This document shows, one piece after another, positions 34,641 through 43,197 of a stretch of DNA of 64,000 nucleotides. Source of the stretch: an uncultured Lachnospiraceae bacterium (GTDB lineage: Bacteria > Bacillota > Clostridia > Lachnospirales > Lachnospiraceae). The DNA is taken from assembly GCA_944381635.1 (NCBI GenBank), contig CALWLY010000010.1, forward strand, positions 1-64,000, in the 5' to 3' direction. The translations under genes were made by a program, and so were the position numbers. The notes under the pieces are model-generated. The model was not told where the DNA came from and ran no database searches. It worked only from the letters and a program-made list of their open reading frames with translations. Numbering within the stretch: position 1 is the first letter of the stretch; each line of letters begins with the position of its first letter.

Positions 34641-35933
34641 TCACAGCATATTTTCAATGAAAATTCCAAAGCCTCTGGTGGGATCTTTGACCAGCACATG
34701 GGTGACTGCGCCTATGATTTTCCCATCCTGTATGACAGGAGAGCCGGACATTCCCTGTACGATACCCCCTGTTTTTTCCATCAGTCTCTCATCGGTAACC
34801 TGAATTTCCAGTCCTCTGTTAACATTGTCATGTTCCGGATGGATCGCTGTGATTTCCACATCGTAAAGCTGCGGCTCTTCCTGTTCTCCTATGGAACACA
34901 AAATCTGCGCTTTTCCGGTGTGAATATCCTGTTTCAGTCCTATGGGAAGGGCCTGGGCCGATACCGACCGGGCTGCTTCTTCCGACACTGTGCCAAAGAT
35001 GCCTTCCACCGTATTTTCGTCTATCACGCCTATTTTGTTTTTCATATCATAGTCAATGACGCCGGTAAGTTCTCCCGGCGTGCCGTTCTGCCCTTTTGTT
35101 ATGGAAACAATTTCCGTTTTATATAGACTTCCGGTTCCCACATCCAAAAGCTCTGAAGTATCCATATCATTGATCCCGTGCCCCAACGCTCCAAAGGAAC
35201 CGTCGTTTCGCAGATACGTCATAGTTCCCACGCCCTGAGCATTGTCCCTGATCCAGATTCCCAGCTTGTATTCACCGCTCTCATCTGGCTCCGGCTTAAC
35301 TTTCAGATCGAAGATTTCATCGTTTCTGCGGATTGTCAGAACCATTTCTCTGCCTCCGCTTTCTTCTATCTGTCTGATAAATTCTTTTTTTCCTTCCACC
35401 TCTTTCCCATCCACCTTCAAAATATAGTCTCCGGCCTGCAGAAGGTGTTTTACAGGCTGCTTTGTGCTGTGATCTTCCCCTGTAAATTCCCCTGTTGCTA
35501 TAACAAGGATTCCATCCGTCTTAACATAAATACCGATCGGCCTTCCTACCGGTATCAGCTTTTCGTCTTCAATCACCTCCACGTTAACCGTTTTAAAAGG
35601 AATCATTCCAAACAGCTTCAAATCCATCCGGTATGTGGTAAGATTGTCCGAATATAAAGTCAGCGGTTCTGCCAGATTGACGGAAATTTCCCTGTTCTCA
35701 GAATATAAATTTTTAATTCCGCCTCCCAGAGCCGGAACGAATTCTTCCTCTTCCTCATACATGGTTCCCGACACCGGAACATGAAAATCCAGTTCTTCCT
35801 CCTGTCCGGCGCGTATTTTAATGGAAGCAGGAATTTTTGACCAGATAAAAAAAGACCAGCCGCCCACCATGCCGGTGACTGCCAAAAGAACCAGAGCCTG
35901 AATCCAGCGTTTTTTCTTTTTTGTTCTGTCCAA
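34641..35933 (-). CDS. spoIVB: SpoIVB serine peptidase (stage IV sporulation)
   Basis: The 430-residue protein has a basic N-terminus (RTKKKKRW), a membrane anchor (about 10-32), a PDZ domain (about 105-215) and an S55 peptidase domain with the catalytic His region GALGHGIND and Ser motif GMSGSP (394-399). In the spore intermembrane space SpoIVB cleaves SpoIVFA to release sigma-K activation. The start is TTG behind a GAGAGGAAG site; the next in-frame Met lies inside the anchor. recN precedes it as in other Clostridia, but spo0A does not follow. Confidence 0.95.
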   Translation of the reverse strand: MDRTKKKKRWIQALVLLAVTGMVGGWSFFIWSKIPASIKIRAGQEEELDFHVPVSGTMYEEEEEFVPALGGGIKNLYSENREISVNLAEPLTLYSDNLTTYRMDLKLFGMIPFKTVNVEVIEDEKLIPVGRPIGIYVKTDGILVIATGEFTGEDHSTKQPVKHLLQAGDYILKVDGKEVEGKKEFIRQIEESGGREMVLTIRRNDEIFDLKVKPEPDESGEYKLGIWIRDNAQGVGTMTYLRNDGSFGALGHGINDMDTSELLDVGTGSLYKTEIVSITKGQNGTPGELTGVIDYDMKNKIGVIDENTVEGIFGTVSEEAARSVSAQALPIGLKQDIHTGKAQILCSIGEQEEPQLYDVEITAIHPEHDNVNRGLEIQVTDERLMEKTGGIVQGMSGSPVIQDGKIIGAVTHVLVKDPTRGFGIFIENML

Positions 35934-35959
35934 ATCTTCACTTCCTCTCCTGTTGAAAT

Positions 35960-35983
35960 AAAAAGTGTGCGTATCCTAAGCGG
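35960..35983 (+). repeat. R5, truncated copy of the multi-hairpin repeat
   Basis: AAAAAGTGTGCG followed by TATCCTAAGCGG keeps only the first module and then directly meets hairpin H5. Confidence 0.55.
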
Positions 35984-35987
35984 AATA

Positions 35988-36026
35988 TCTTTTTTTATGC
36001 AAGAGCAACTCTTGCATAAAAAAAGA
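35988..36026. repeat. H5, long perfect hairpin with T/A flanks
   Basis: TCTTTTTTTATGCAAGAG (35988-36005) pairs perfectly with 36009-36026 around CAA. Its T and A tracts make it a terminator-like element on both strands, as H1 and H6. Confidence 0.75.
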
Positions 36027-36050
36027 AGACATAGATTCTATGTCTTCTTT
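36016..36050 (-). terminator. recN terminator
   Basis: AAAGAAGACATAG (36022-36034) pairs with CTATGTCTTCTTT (36038-36050); a T run follows in the minus direction. Confidence 0.75.
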
Positions 36051-36077
36051 AGTATGTGAAAATCTTTCAATTTTACT

Positions 36078-37757
36078 TTAGTATTGTTTTGTCTTTGCTG
36101 CCAAATCTTTCAATTCTTTTGCGTTTGCCAAAACGGCATCTGTGATGGTTTCCGCTCCCAAAAGCCTTGCCAGCTCTTCCAGCACTTCTTTGTCCTTTAC
36201 CTCGTGGATCCGTGTAATGGTACTGTCCTCCTCGGCGCTTTTTTCAATGACAAAGTGATTGTCCGCCATAGCTGCAATCTGAGGCAGATGTGTAATACAG
36301 ATGATCTGGTGGTCTTTTCCCAGAAAAGACAGCTTTTCCGAAACCTTCCAGGCCGTTCTTCCGCTGATGCCCGCATCAATTTCGTCAAAAATAAAGACAT
36401 CCATATCTTCGGAACCTGCCGTCACGGTTTTCAAAGCCAGCATGATTCTGGAAAGCTCTCCGCCGCTGGCCACATTGGCAAGGGGTTTTCTGGGGGAACC
36501 GGGATTGGTGGAAATAAAAAATTCCACATCATCCATGCCGTCCGCTCCCATTTCTTTTTCTTTGATGCGAACTTCGAAATCTACATGGAGAAAATTCAAA
36601 TCTGCCAGCGCTTTTTCCAGCTTTCCGGAAAAAATTACCGCCTGACTTTTGCGGATGGCCGATGCCTGCCTGCATAAATTTTCCAGTTTCTGTTTCTGAG
36701 CATCCAGTTCCTGACGCAGTTTTTTCAGATAATCTTCCTGATTTTCCAGGCGCATAAGCTCCTGTTCTCTTTTCTTTGCATAAGCAAGAATTTCTTTTAT
36801 ACTGCTGCCGTATTTATCTTTGAGACGATTGATCTGATTCAGTCTTTCTTCCGTTTCCACGAAAAATTCCTCATCAAACTCCATGTCTTCCCGATAATCA
36901 GAGATTCCTCTGTTAAAGTCATTCAAAAGAGCCTCAATGTCCTGCAGCTGTCTGGAAAATTCTTCCAGCGTCTCGTCGTAGGCTGTCACAGACGCCAGCT
37001 CCTTTAAGGCCCTTCCTGCCAGCTCTCCTGCCCCGGCTCCGTTTTCATATCCGGTCAATGCATAGACATGTGCCAGACTTTCCGCAATCTTTTTGCCATT
37101 TACCATGCGCCGGTAATCCTTTTCCAGCTGCTCATCCTCTCCCGTTTTTAAAGCGGCAGCGGAAATTTCTTCCAATTCAAATCTGGCAAGGGAAAGCTCT
37201 CTGTTTCGCGCCTGTCCGTCCAACACATTTTCTTTTAATTCCTGCTGCAATTTCAGATATTTCTGATAGCATTCCCGAATCTGCCGTTTTAAATCAGAAA
37301 TTTCTTCACCGGAAAATTCATCCAGAATTTCCAGATGTTTCCGCGGTTTTAACAAAATCTGGCTGTCGTGCTGTCCATGAATATCAATCAGCATTCCCGC
37401 AAGCTCTCTCACCAGCCTGGTGTTCACATTCTCTCCGTTTACCTTGCAGACACTTCTGCCTGGCATGATCCGCCGCTGTAGGATAATCACTCCGTCTTCC
37501 ACGGGAATATCAAGAGCCGCAATCTTTTCCAGCACTTCTTTTTTCCCCACCTGGAAAACAAGTTCGATCAGGGCGTACTCCTCTCCTGTGCGGATCATAT
37601 CCTTGTCTGCCTTTGCGCCAAGCGCCAGATTCACAGAACCTAATATAATGGATTTACCGGCGCCCGTTTCACCCGTAAGGATGTTGAGCCCCGGTCCAAA
37701 GAAAACCTCTGTCTCCTGGATCAATGCCAGGTTTTTTACATGTAAACTAACTAACAT
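36078..37757 (-). CDS. recN: DNA repair protein RecN
   Basis: The 559-residue SMC-like ATPase has Walker A LTGETGAGKSIIL near residue 30, long central coiled coils (about 150-370) and C-terminal signature VASGGELSRIMLALK and Walker B VFIFDEIDAGISG. It joins broken DNA ends early in double-strand-break repair. AGGAGAG precedes the ATG. It sits 21 bp after argR and before spoIVB, the standard clostridial order. Confidence 0.97.
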   Translation of the reverse strand: MLVSLHVKNLALIQETEVFFGPGLNILTGETGAGKSIILGSVNLALGAKADKDMIRTGEEYALIELVFQVGKKEVLEKIAALDIPVEDGVIILQRRIMPGRSVCKVNGENVNTRLVRELAGMLIDIHGQHDSQILLKPRKHLEILDEFSGEEISDLKRQIRECYQKYLKLQQELKENVLDGQARNRELSLARFELEEISAAALKTGEDEQLEKDYRRMVNGKKIAESLAHVYALTGYENGAGAGELAGRALKELASVTAYDETLEEFSRQLQDIEALLNDFNRGISDYREDMEFDEEFFVETEERLNQINRLKDKYGSSIKEILAYAKKREQELMRLENQEDYLKKLRQELDAQKQKLENLCRQASAIRKSQAVIFSGKLEKALADLNFLHVDFEVRIKEKEMGADGMDDVEFFISTNPGSPRKPLANVASGGELSRIMLALKTVTAGSEDMDVFIFDEIDAGISGRTAWKVSEKLSFLGKDHQIICITHLPQIAAMADNHFVIEKSAEEDSTITRIHEVKDKEVLEELARLLGAETITDAVLANAKELKDLAAKTKQY

Positions 37758-37778
37758 ATCTCTCCTGTTTGTGATTTT

Positions 37779-38228
37779 CTATTTTAACAGTTCTCTGATT
37801 TTCTCCATCAGAATTTTTGTATCGTCCACAGTGCGCACTGCCATCATAATCGTGTCGTCGCCGGCAATGCTGCCTACAATCTCCGAAAATTTCATGTTGT
37901 CAAGAGCAGCCGCCACAGCCATAGCCATGCCGGATACTGTTTTTACTACCAGAATGTTCTGGGCCATGTCCATGGACACAAAACCGTCTCTTAACACACG
38001 GATATATTTCCCTGACAGGTGACTGTCATCATTTTTCAAAACCACATATTTTTGTCTTCCGTTTCCCGCAGGAACCTTGGACAGATGCAGCTGTCTGATA
38101 TCTCTGGAAACCGTAGCCTGTGTCACCGCAAATCCGGCTTCCTTCAGCCTTTCTGCCAATTCTTCCTGTGTCTCTATATCAAAGCTATGAATCAGTTCCA
38201 CGATTTTTTCATGCCTGCTCTGCTTCAT
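37779..38228 (-). CDS. argR: Arginine repressor ArgR/AhrC
   Basis: The 149-residue protein equals AhrC in length. It has an N-terminal winged helix (KQSRHEKIVELIHSF; VTQATVSRDIRQLHL) and a C-terminal arginine-binding oligomerisation domain with GSIAGDDTIMMAVRT. It represses arginine synthesis and activates catabolism in response to arginine. The ATG at 38228 is chosen for GGAGG 5 nt upstream, rejecting a frame ten codons longer that overlaps nadK. Its position in the nadK-argR-recN row is conserved. Confidence 0.96.
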   Translation of the reverse strand: MKQSRHEKIVELIHSFDIETQEELAERLKEAGFAVTQATVSRDIRQLHLSKVPAGNGRQKYVVLKNDDSHLSGKYIRVLRDGFVSMDMAQNILVVKTVSGMAMAVAAALDNMKFSEIVGSIAGDDTIMMAVRTVDDTKILMEKIRELLK

Positions 38229-38250
38229 CATTTCCTCCGTTCCTGATACT

Positions 38251-39102
38251 TTATTCACTCATTTTTCGGTGAAGCACATCCAGAAAGCCGGCTTCACTCA
38301 TTTTTATAATAGAAGTCACTTTTTCACTTTTCTGTATCCGCACACAATCCCCGGGCTTTAAGGGGATACTGCGGCTCCCATCGAAGCTTGCCTCCACCTG
38401 GGGAACACTGGCGCCCACTCTCTGCTGTATCATAATTTCCACCATGTCCTCTTCGCTTAAGATAATACTTCTTGTCTGAAGCGTATGAGGACATATGGGC
38501 GTCAGCAGCAACAGTCTCGCGCCGGGTTCCACGATAGGCCCTCCGGCAGACATATTATAGCCTGTTGAACCTGTGGGAGTGGACACGATCATACCGTCTG
38601 CATGGTACCGTTTCAAAAATCTTCCGTTTACACTGATCTGATAGTCGATCATCTGCAAAGGCCCGCTTCTGCTAATGACAATATCATTCAGGGAATGTCT
38701 GTCCTCCAAAACCATTCCCTCTCTTATGATCTGCCCGTGCAGCATCATTCGTTCCTCTATGGAATAATTGCCCGAAATCAGCCTTTCCAGAGCCTCCGGC
38801 AGTGCAGATTTTTCCACTTCCGCCAAAAATCCCAGGGTTCCCAGATTCACACCCAGAAGAGGCGTTTTGCTGTCCGCAATGTCTCCCGCCGCCCGAAGCA
38901 GCGTCCCGTCACCGCCAAGAACCAGAACCGCATCCGCCTTTTCCGCCGCTTTTTTCAAAAGAATCTGAAATTCCCTGTCTGTTCTGGCATCGGTAAAAAC
39001 CTGACAGCCAATTCCTCTTCGTTCCAGGAATTGCTGAATATAAGCTGTGGTTTTAAGCTTTTCATCTTTGGGCTGGTTTGTTATCATCACTACCTGTTTC
39101 AT
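38251..39102 (-). CDS. nadK: NAD kinase
   Basis: The protein (283 residues from this start) has the NAD kinase motif LGGDGTLLRAAG near residue 65, the NLGTLGFLAEV segment, and TPTGSTGYNMSAGGPIV. It phosphorylates NAD to NADP. The Met at 39102 fits the family start (MKQVVMITNQ) and follows AAGGA at 12 nt; a start ten codons earlier has no visible ribosome site. It lies between tlyA and argR. Confidence 0.95.
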   Translation of the reverse strand: MKQVVMITNQPKDEKLKTTAYIQQFLERRGIGCQVFTDARTDREFQILLKKAAEKADAVLVLGGDGTLLRAAGDIADSKTPLLGVNLGTLGFLAEVEKSALPEALERLISGNYSIEERMMLHGQIIREGMVLEDRHSLNDIVISRSGPLQMIDYQISVNGRFLKRYHADGMIVSTPTGSTGYNMSAGGPIVEPGARLLLLTPICPHTLQTRSIILSEEDMVEIMIQQRVGASVPQVEASFDGSRSIPLKPGDCVRIQKSEKVTSIIKMSEAGFLDVLHRKMSE

Positions 39103-39155
39103 CCGTCGGTCAATTCCTTTTTTGATTGTCATCCAGTTTCAGGACAGACAATCCC

Positions 39156-40046
39156 TTATTCTTTATCCAGCGCCCCGTGAGCTTCTGCCACCGTTTTCTC
39201 CATAAGCGCCTTCATCTCTTCTTCCATGGGCTGCGATCCCTCCGTCTGGATCTGCTTTAACGCAGCCTCCGCTTCCTGTTCCGTCAGCTCTACCTTCTTC
39301 TCACTCTCCAAAGGATTTTTCTGCAGGAAAACCAGATATTCAATATTTCCTTCCGGTCCTTTGATGGGAGAATAGGTAAGACCAAGAATATCAAAACCTA
39401 CAAGTTTTGCAAAGACAAATACTTTTTCGATAACCTCCAGATGCACTTTCGGCTCTCTGACCACACCTTTTTTCCCAACCTTATCTTTGCCGGCCTCAAA
39501 CTGAGGCTTGATGAGGCAAACCATCTGTCCATTTTCCTTTAACAGATTTCTTGCCGGTATCAGGATTTTCGTCAGAGAAATAAAAGATACATCCACAGAG
39601 GCAAAATCCAGCTGATCCTCAATATCTTCCGGCACCATATAGCGGAAATTTGTTTTTTCCATGCATACGACACGGTCATCATTGCGAAGTTTCCACGCAA
39701 GCTGACCATGCCCCACATCCACAGAATATACTTTGACAGCACCGTTTTGAAGCATACAGTCTGTAAAGCCTCCAGTGGATGCCCCGATGTCCATGCAGAT
39801 CTTTCCTGCAAGGGAAATCGGAAAACATTCCATCGCCTTTTCCAGCTTCAGTCCCCCTCTGCTCACGTATTTCAGTGTGCTTCCCTTTACAGTAATCTCT
39901 GCCTTGCTCTCATCAAACATGGCTCCGGCCTTATCTTCTCTCTGTCCCTGTACAAACACATTTCCGGACATGATGATGGCTTTCGCCTTTTCTCTTGACT
40001 CTGCCAGTCCCTGCTTTACCAAAAGTACGTCCAAACGTTCCTTCAT
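39156..40046 (-). CDS. tlyA: TlyA-type 16S/23S rRNA 2'-O-methyltransferase
   Basis: The 296-residue protein has an N-terminal S4 RNA-binding domain (ERLDVLLVKQGLAESREKAK, about 1-62) and a Rossmann methyltransferase domain with SAM motif DIGASTGGFTDCMLQNG near residue 85. TlyA methylates rRNA cytidines in 16S and often 23S, which capreomycin needs for binding; older databases call it haemolysin. Its position between dxs and nadK is typical. It carries a roughly 40-residue charged C-terminal tail beyond the core. Confidence 0.95.
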   Translation of the reverse strand: MKERLDVLLVKQGLAESREKAKAIIMSGNVFVQGQREDKAGAMFDESKAEITVKGSTLKYVSRGGLKLEKAMECFPISLAGKICMDIGASTGGFTDCMLQNGAVKVYSVDVGHGQLAWKLRNDDRVVCMEKTNFRYMVPEDIEDQLDFASVDVSFISLTKILIPARNLLKENGQMVCLIKPQFEAGKDKVGKKGVVREPKVHLEVIEKVFVFAKLVGFDILGLTYSPIKGPEGNIEYLVFLQKNPLESEKKVELTEQEAEAALKQIQTEGSQPMEEEMKALMEKTVAEAHGALDKE

Positions 40047-40064
40047 CCTATCAAATCTGCTCCT

Positions 40065-41936
40065 TTATCTTTCTGTCATTCCCTTTTTCCACGCGATAAT
40101 CCGCTCTGCAATGCTTTCCGCGTCCAGACCGATTTTCTTTTTCAGAATATCCACGTTTCCGTGAGCAATAAATTTATCGGGTATGGCAATGGTGAGAACT
40201 TCTGTTTTTAAACGTTCCTCATCGATAAATGCCCTCACCTTTTCTCCGAATCCGCCGCTTTCCACATTTTCTTCCATCGTCACAAGGAGGCTGTGATCCT
40301 TTGCCAGATTCCGCAGCAGTTCCTCATCCACAGGTTTTACAAAACGGGCATTTACCAGGGTGACTTTCATTCCGGCTTCCTTTAAAATATCCCGTACCTT
40401 TTCTCCTGTTTCCACCATGCTTCCCACGGCAAGAAGTGCTGTTTCCTCTTCCCGGTAAATTACTTCGCCTTTTCCGAAAACAATGGGCGCACGGAATTCC
40501 TCCAGCCCATCGTACGCCGCTCCTCTCGGATAACGGATTGCCATGGGCCCGTCAAATTTCACGGAAAATTTCAGCATATCGGAAAGCTCCCATTTGTTCT
40601 TAGGCGCCATGATATGCATATTGGGGATAGAGGAAAGATAAGACAGGTCAAAAGCTCCCTGATGAGTCTCCCCGTCGCTTCCTACAAGCCCCGCCCGGTC
40701 AATGGCAAATACTACCGGAAGATTCTGAATGCACACATCGTGAAGGATCTGGTCGTAGGCTCTCTGTAAAAAGGTGGAATAAATCGCCACAATGGGCTTC
40801 ATGCCGCCTACTGCCAGTCCGGCCGCAAAGGTTACGGCATGCTCCTCCGCGATTCCCACGTCAAAAAATCGTTCCGGATAAAGGCTGCGGAAACGCTTCA
40901 GTCCCGTGCCGTCCGGCATAGCCGCTGTGATTGCCACCACGTCTTTGTTTCTCTGTCCCAGTTTAATCATCACTGTGGAAAAAACATCGGTCCAGTTGGC
41001 CTTCGTCTTTTTCTTTTTGGGAACTCCCGTAGCCACATCAAAAGGTTCCGCGCCATGGAATCTGGCAGGATGCTTTTCTGCCGGTCCATAGCCTTTTCCC
41101 TTTTTGGTGCTCACATGGATCAGCACTGCGTTTTTGCGGCGCTTCGCCTCTTTGATCACTTTGATCAATCCCTGGATATCATGCCCGTCCACAGGCCCCA
41201 GATAGGTGATGCCCATATCTTCAAAAAACATCCCCGGAACCACCAGCTGTTTGAAACTGTTTTTGGCTTTGCGGATACCGGCCACAACCGGATCCCCATA
41301 TTTGGTTCCGCGCAGAGTGTCATAGATACCGTCCTTAATATCCAGATAAGCGTTGGATGTACGGATATTGTTCAGATATTTGGACATGCCTCCCACATTT
41401 TCCGAGATAGACATATCATTGTCGTTTAATATAATGATAAAATTGGTCTCCAGACGCGAAGCATTATTCAGGGCCTCGTACGCCATTCCGCCGGTCAGAG
41501 CACCGTCTCCTATGACAGAGACAACCGTGTGGTTCTCTCCTTTGATATCTCTGGCCTTCACCAGTCCAAGTCCTGCGGATATGGATGTGGAGCTGTGCCC
41601 GGTCTCAAAAGCGTCACAGTCGCTTTCCCCGCGTTTGGGAAAACCGCTCATTCCTTCAAATTTGCGCAGGTTGTCAAAACCTTCTCTTCGTCCGGTCAAC
41701 AGTTTATGAGTATAGGACTGATGTCCCACATCCCATATGATCTTATCTTCCGGCAGATTCAAGGCCAGATGCAGCGCCATGGTAAGCTCTACCGTGCCCA
41801 GATTGGACCCCAGATGCCCGCCTGTTTCGCTGATTTTTTGTATCAGAAAATCCCTGATTTCCTGTGCCAGCGCAGGATAATCCTTAGGATTTATATTCTT
41901 AATGTCATTTACCTGTTTTATTTGTTCCAGAAGCAT
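40065..41936 (-). CDS. dxs: 1-deoxy-D-xylulose-5-phosphate synthase
   Basis: The 623-residue thiamine-diphosphate enzyme has the cofactor motif GDGALTGGMAYEALNNA with later NDNDMSIS, an HxSxTxKGKGY region (HVSTKKGKGYGPAE), the transketolase catalytic Glu in GIAEEHAVTFAAG, and the C-terminal transketolase domain. It condenses pyruvate and glyceraldehyde 3-phosphate, the first step of the MEP isoprenoid route. It follows ispA by 54 bp, so precursor formation and prenyl elongation are coexpressed. Confidence 0.97.
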   Translation of the reverse strand: MLLEQIKQVNDIKNINPKDYPALAQEIRDFLIQKISETGGHLGSNLGTVELTMALHLALNLPEDKIIWDVGHQSYTHKLLTGRREGFDNLRKFEGMSGFPKRGESDCDAFETGHSSTSISAGLGLVKARDIKGENHTVVSVIGDGALTGGMAYEALNNASRLETNFIIILNDNDMSISENVGGMSKYLNNIRTSNAYLDIKDGIYDTLRGTKYGDPVVAGIRKAKNSFKQLVVPGMFFEDMGITYLGPVDGHDIQGLIKVIKEAKRRKNAVLIHVSTKKGKGYGPAEKHPARFHGAEPFDVATGVPKKKKTKANWTDVFSTVMIKLGQRNKDVVAITAAMPDGTGLKRFRSLYPERFFDVGIAEEHAVTFAAGLAVGGMKPIVAIYSTFLQRAYDQILHDVCIQNLPVVFAIDRAGLVGSDGETHQGAFDLSYLSSIPNMHIMAPKNKWELSDMLKFSVKFDGPMAIRYPRGAAYDGLEEFRAPIVFGKGEVIYREEETALLAVGSMVETGEKVRDILKEAGMKVTLVNARFVKPVDEELLRNLAKDHSLLVTMEENVESGGFGEKVRAFIDEERLKTEVLTIAIPDKFIAHGNVDILKKKIGLDAESIAERIIAWKKGMTER

Positions 41937-41990
41937 GTTCTGCCTCCTTTATCTCCTGTCTTTGCAGGTTTTTATCTACTATTGTGTGCC

Positions 41991-42905
41991 TTATTTTTCT
42001 CTCGTAATCAAATCTTCCACCAGTTTTTCCAGGAAAAGATTTCTTTTTCCAAAGCTTCCCAGCTCTTTCATTGCTTCTTCGGAAAGCCGTTTTACTTCTT
42101 CTTCGGATTTTTTCAGTCCGTTTAAGGTCACATAGGTAACTTTATGATTTTTCTCATCGCTTCCCACCGGTTTTCCAAGCACCTCCAGGGTGCTTGTCAC
42201 ATCCAGAATGTCATCCTGAATCTGGAAAGCGATTCCGATATTGTAAGCTATTTTTTCTATTTTTGCTGTTTCTTCCGGAGAAGCACCGGCCAGCACTGCG
42301 CCGATCATCATGGCATTTTGAATCAGAGCCGCCGTTTTATGCTCGTGGATAAACAAAAGCAAATCCTCCGTCACTTTTTCCGGTGGAAATTCTTCCGCCT
42401 CCACATCCGCTGTCTGACCTCCTATCATGCCGTAGACGCCGGCTTTTACAGCCAGAATCCCCATGGCCTTTCCAACCGCCTTCAAAAGAGAGACGTCTTC
42501 CTGCACTTCCGGCAGTTCAAACGCCAATGCCGCTGTTTCAAACGCATAATTTAAAAGGGCATCTCCGGCAAGCACTGCCATTCCCTCACCGTAGACAACG
42601 TGGGTTGTCTTTCTTCCCCGGCGGTATTCGTCATTGTCCATACAGGGCAGATCGTCGTGTACCAGGGAATAATTGTGAATCATTTCGATAGCAACCATAA
42701 ACGGTTCCACCACTCTGCCGCTGCCGCCGAACATCTCATAAGTCTCTTTCATCAGAATGGGTCTGAGTCTCTTTCCTCCCGCCAGAACACTGTAGTTCAT
42801 AGCGCTTAATACCGTTTTCTGATATCCTTTTTCTTCCGGCAGATACTGTTTTAAAGTTTCCTCAGCCTGCTCGGTCTTTGCCTGCAATTCTTCTTTAAAA
42901 TTCAT
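41991..42905 (-). CDS. ispA: Farnesyl diphosphate synthase (polyprenyl synthetase)
   Basis: The 304-residue protein has both Asp-rich motifs, DDLPCMDND (near 90) and DDILDVT (near 230), plus GGKRLRP. It elongates C5 units to farnesyl (or geranylgeranyl) diphosphate; chain length is inferred from position. The ATG at 42905 follows GGAGGG with 8-nt spacing and overlaps the xseB end by 11 nt. It lies in the nusB-xseA-xseB-ispA-dxs row. Confidence 0.95.
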   Translation of the reverse strand: MNFKEELQAKTEQAEETLKQYLPEEKGYQKTVLSAMNYSVLAGGKRLRPILMKETYEMFGGSGRVVEPFMVAIEMIHNYSLVHDDLPCMDNDEYRRGRKTTHVVYGEGMAVLAGDALLNYAFETAALAFELPEVQEDVSLLKAVGKAMGILAVKAGVYGMIGGQTADVEAEEFPPEKVTEDLLLFIHEHKTAALIQNAMMIGAVLAGASPEETAKIEKIAYNIGIAFQIQDDILDVTSTLEVLGKPVGSDEKNHKVTYVTLNGLKKSEEEVKRLSEEAMKELGSFGKRNLFLEKLVEDLITREK

Positions 42906-43143
42906 GAAGTTCGCCCTCCTCATTCAACTGAAGTACCTTCTTTTCCACCTTATCAATGGTATCGTTGCAATATTTCAAAAGCTGCATTCCCCTCTGGTAT
43001 ACCGCGAAAGAATCTTCCAGAGAAATATCTTCCGCCTCCAATGCCTGCGTGATTTCCTCCAGCTGTTCAAACGCTTCCTCCAGGGTCACGCCGCTTTCCA
43101 TTTTGTCTGTATTCTCATTGATTTCCTTTTTTCCTGCCGGCAT
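42895..43143 (-). CDS. xseB: Exodeoxyribonuclease VII small subunit
   Basis: The 82-residue protein has the XseB helix-loop-helix pattern LEEAFEQLEEITQALEAEDISLEDSFAVYQRGMQLLKYC (region 21-59). It binds the large subunit XseA, whose gene lies 54 bp upstream. The first ~18 residues (MPAGKKEINENTDKMESG) are a polar lead, so the Met at 15 could also be used. It overlaps ispA by 11 nt. Confidence 0.94.
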   Translation of the reverse strand: MPAGKKEINENTDKMESGVTLEEAFEQLEEITQALEAEDISLEDSFAVYQRGMQLLKYCNDTIDKVEKKVLQLNEEGELHEF

Positions 43144-43197
43144 AACTCACCTCTGTCTTTCCCCGTCCCTGCTGTCTGCCTCTGCTGTTTTCAGATT

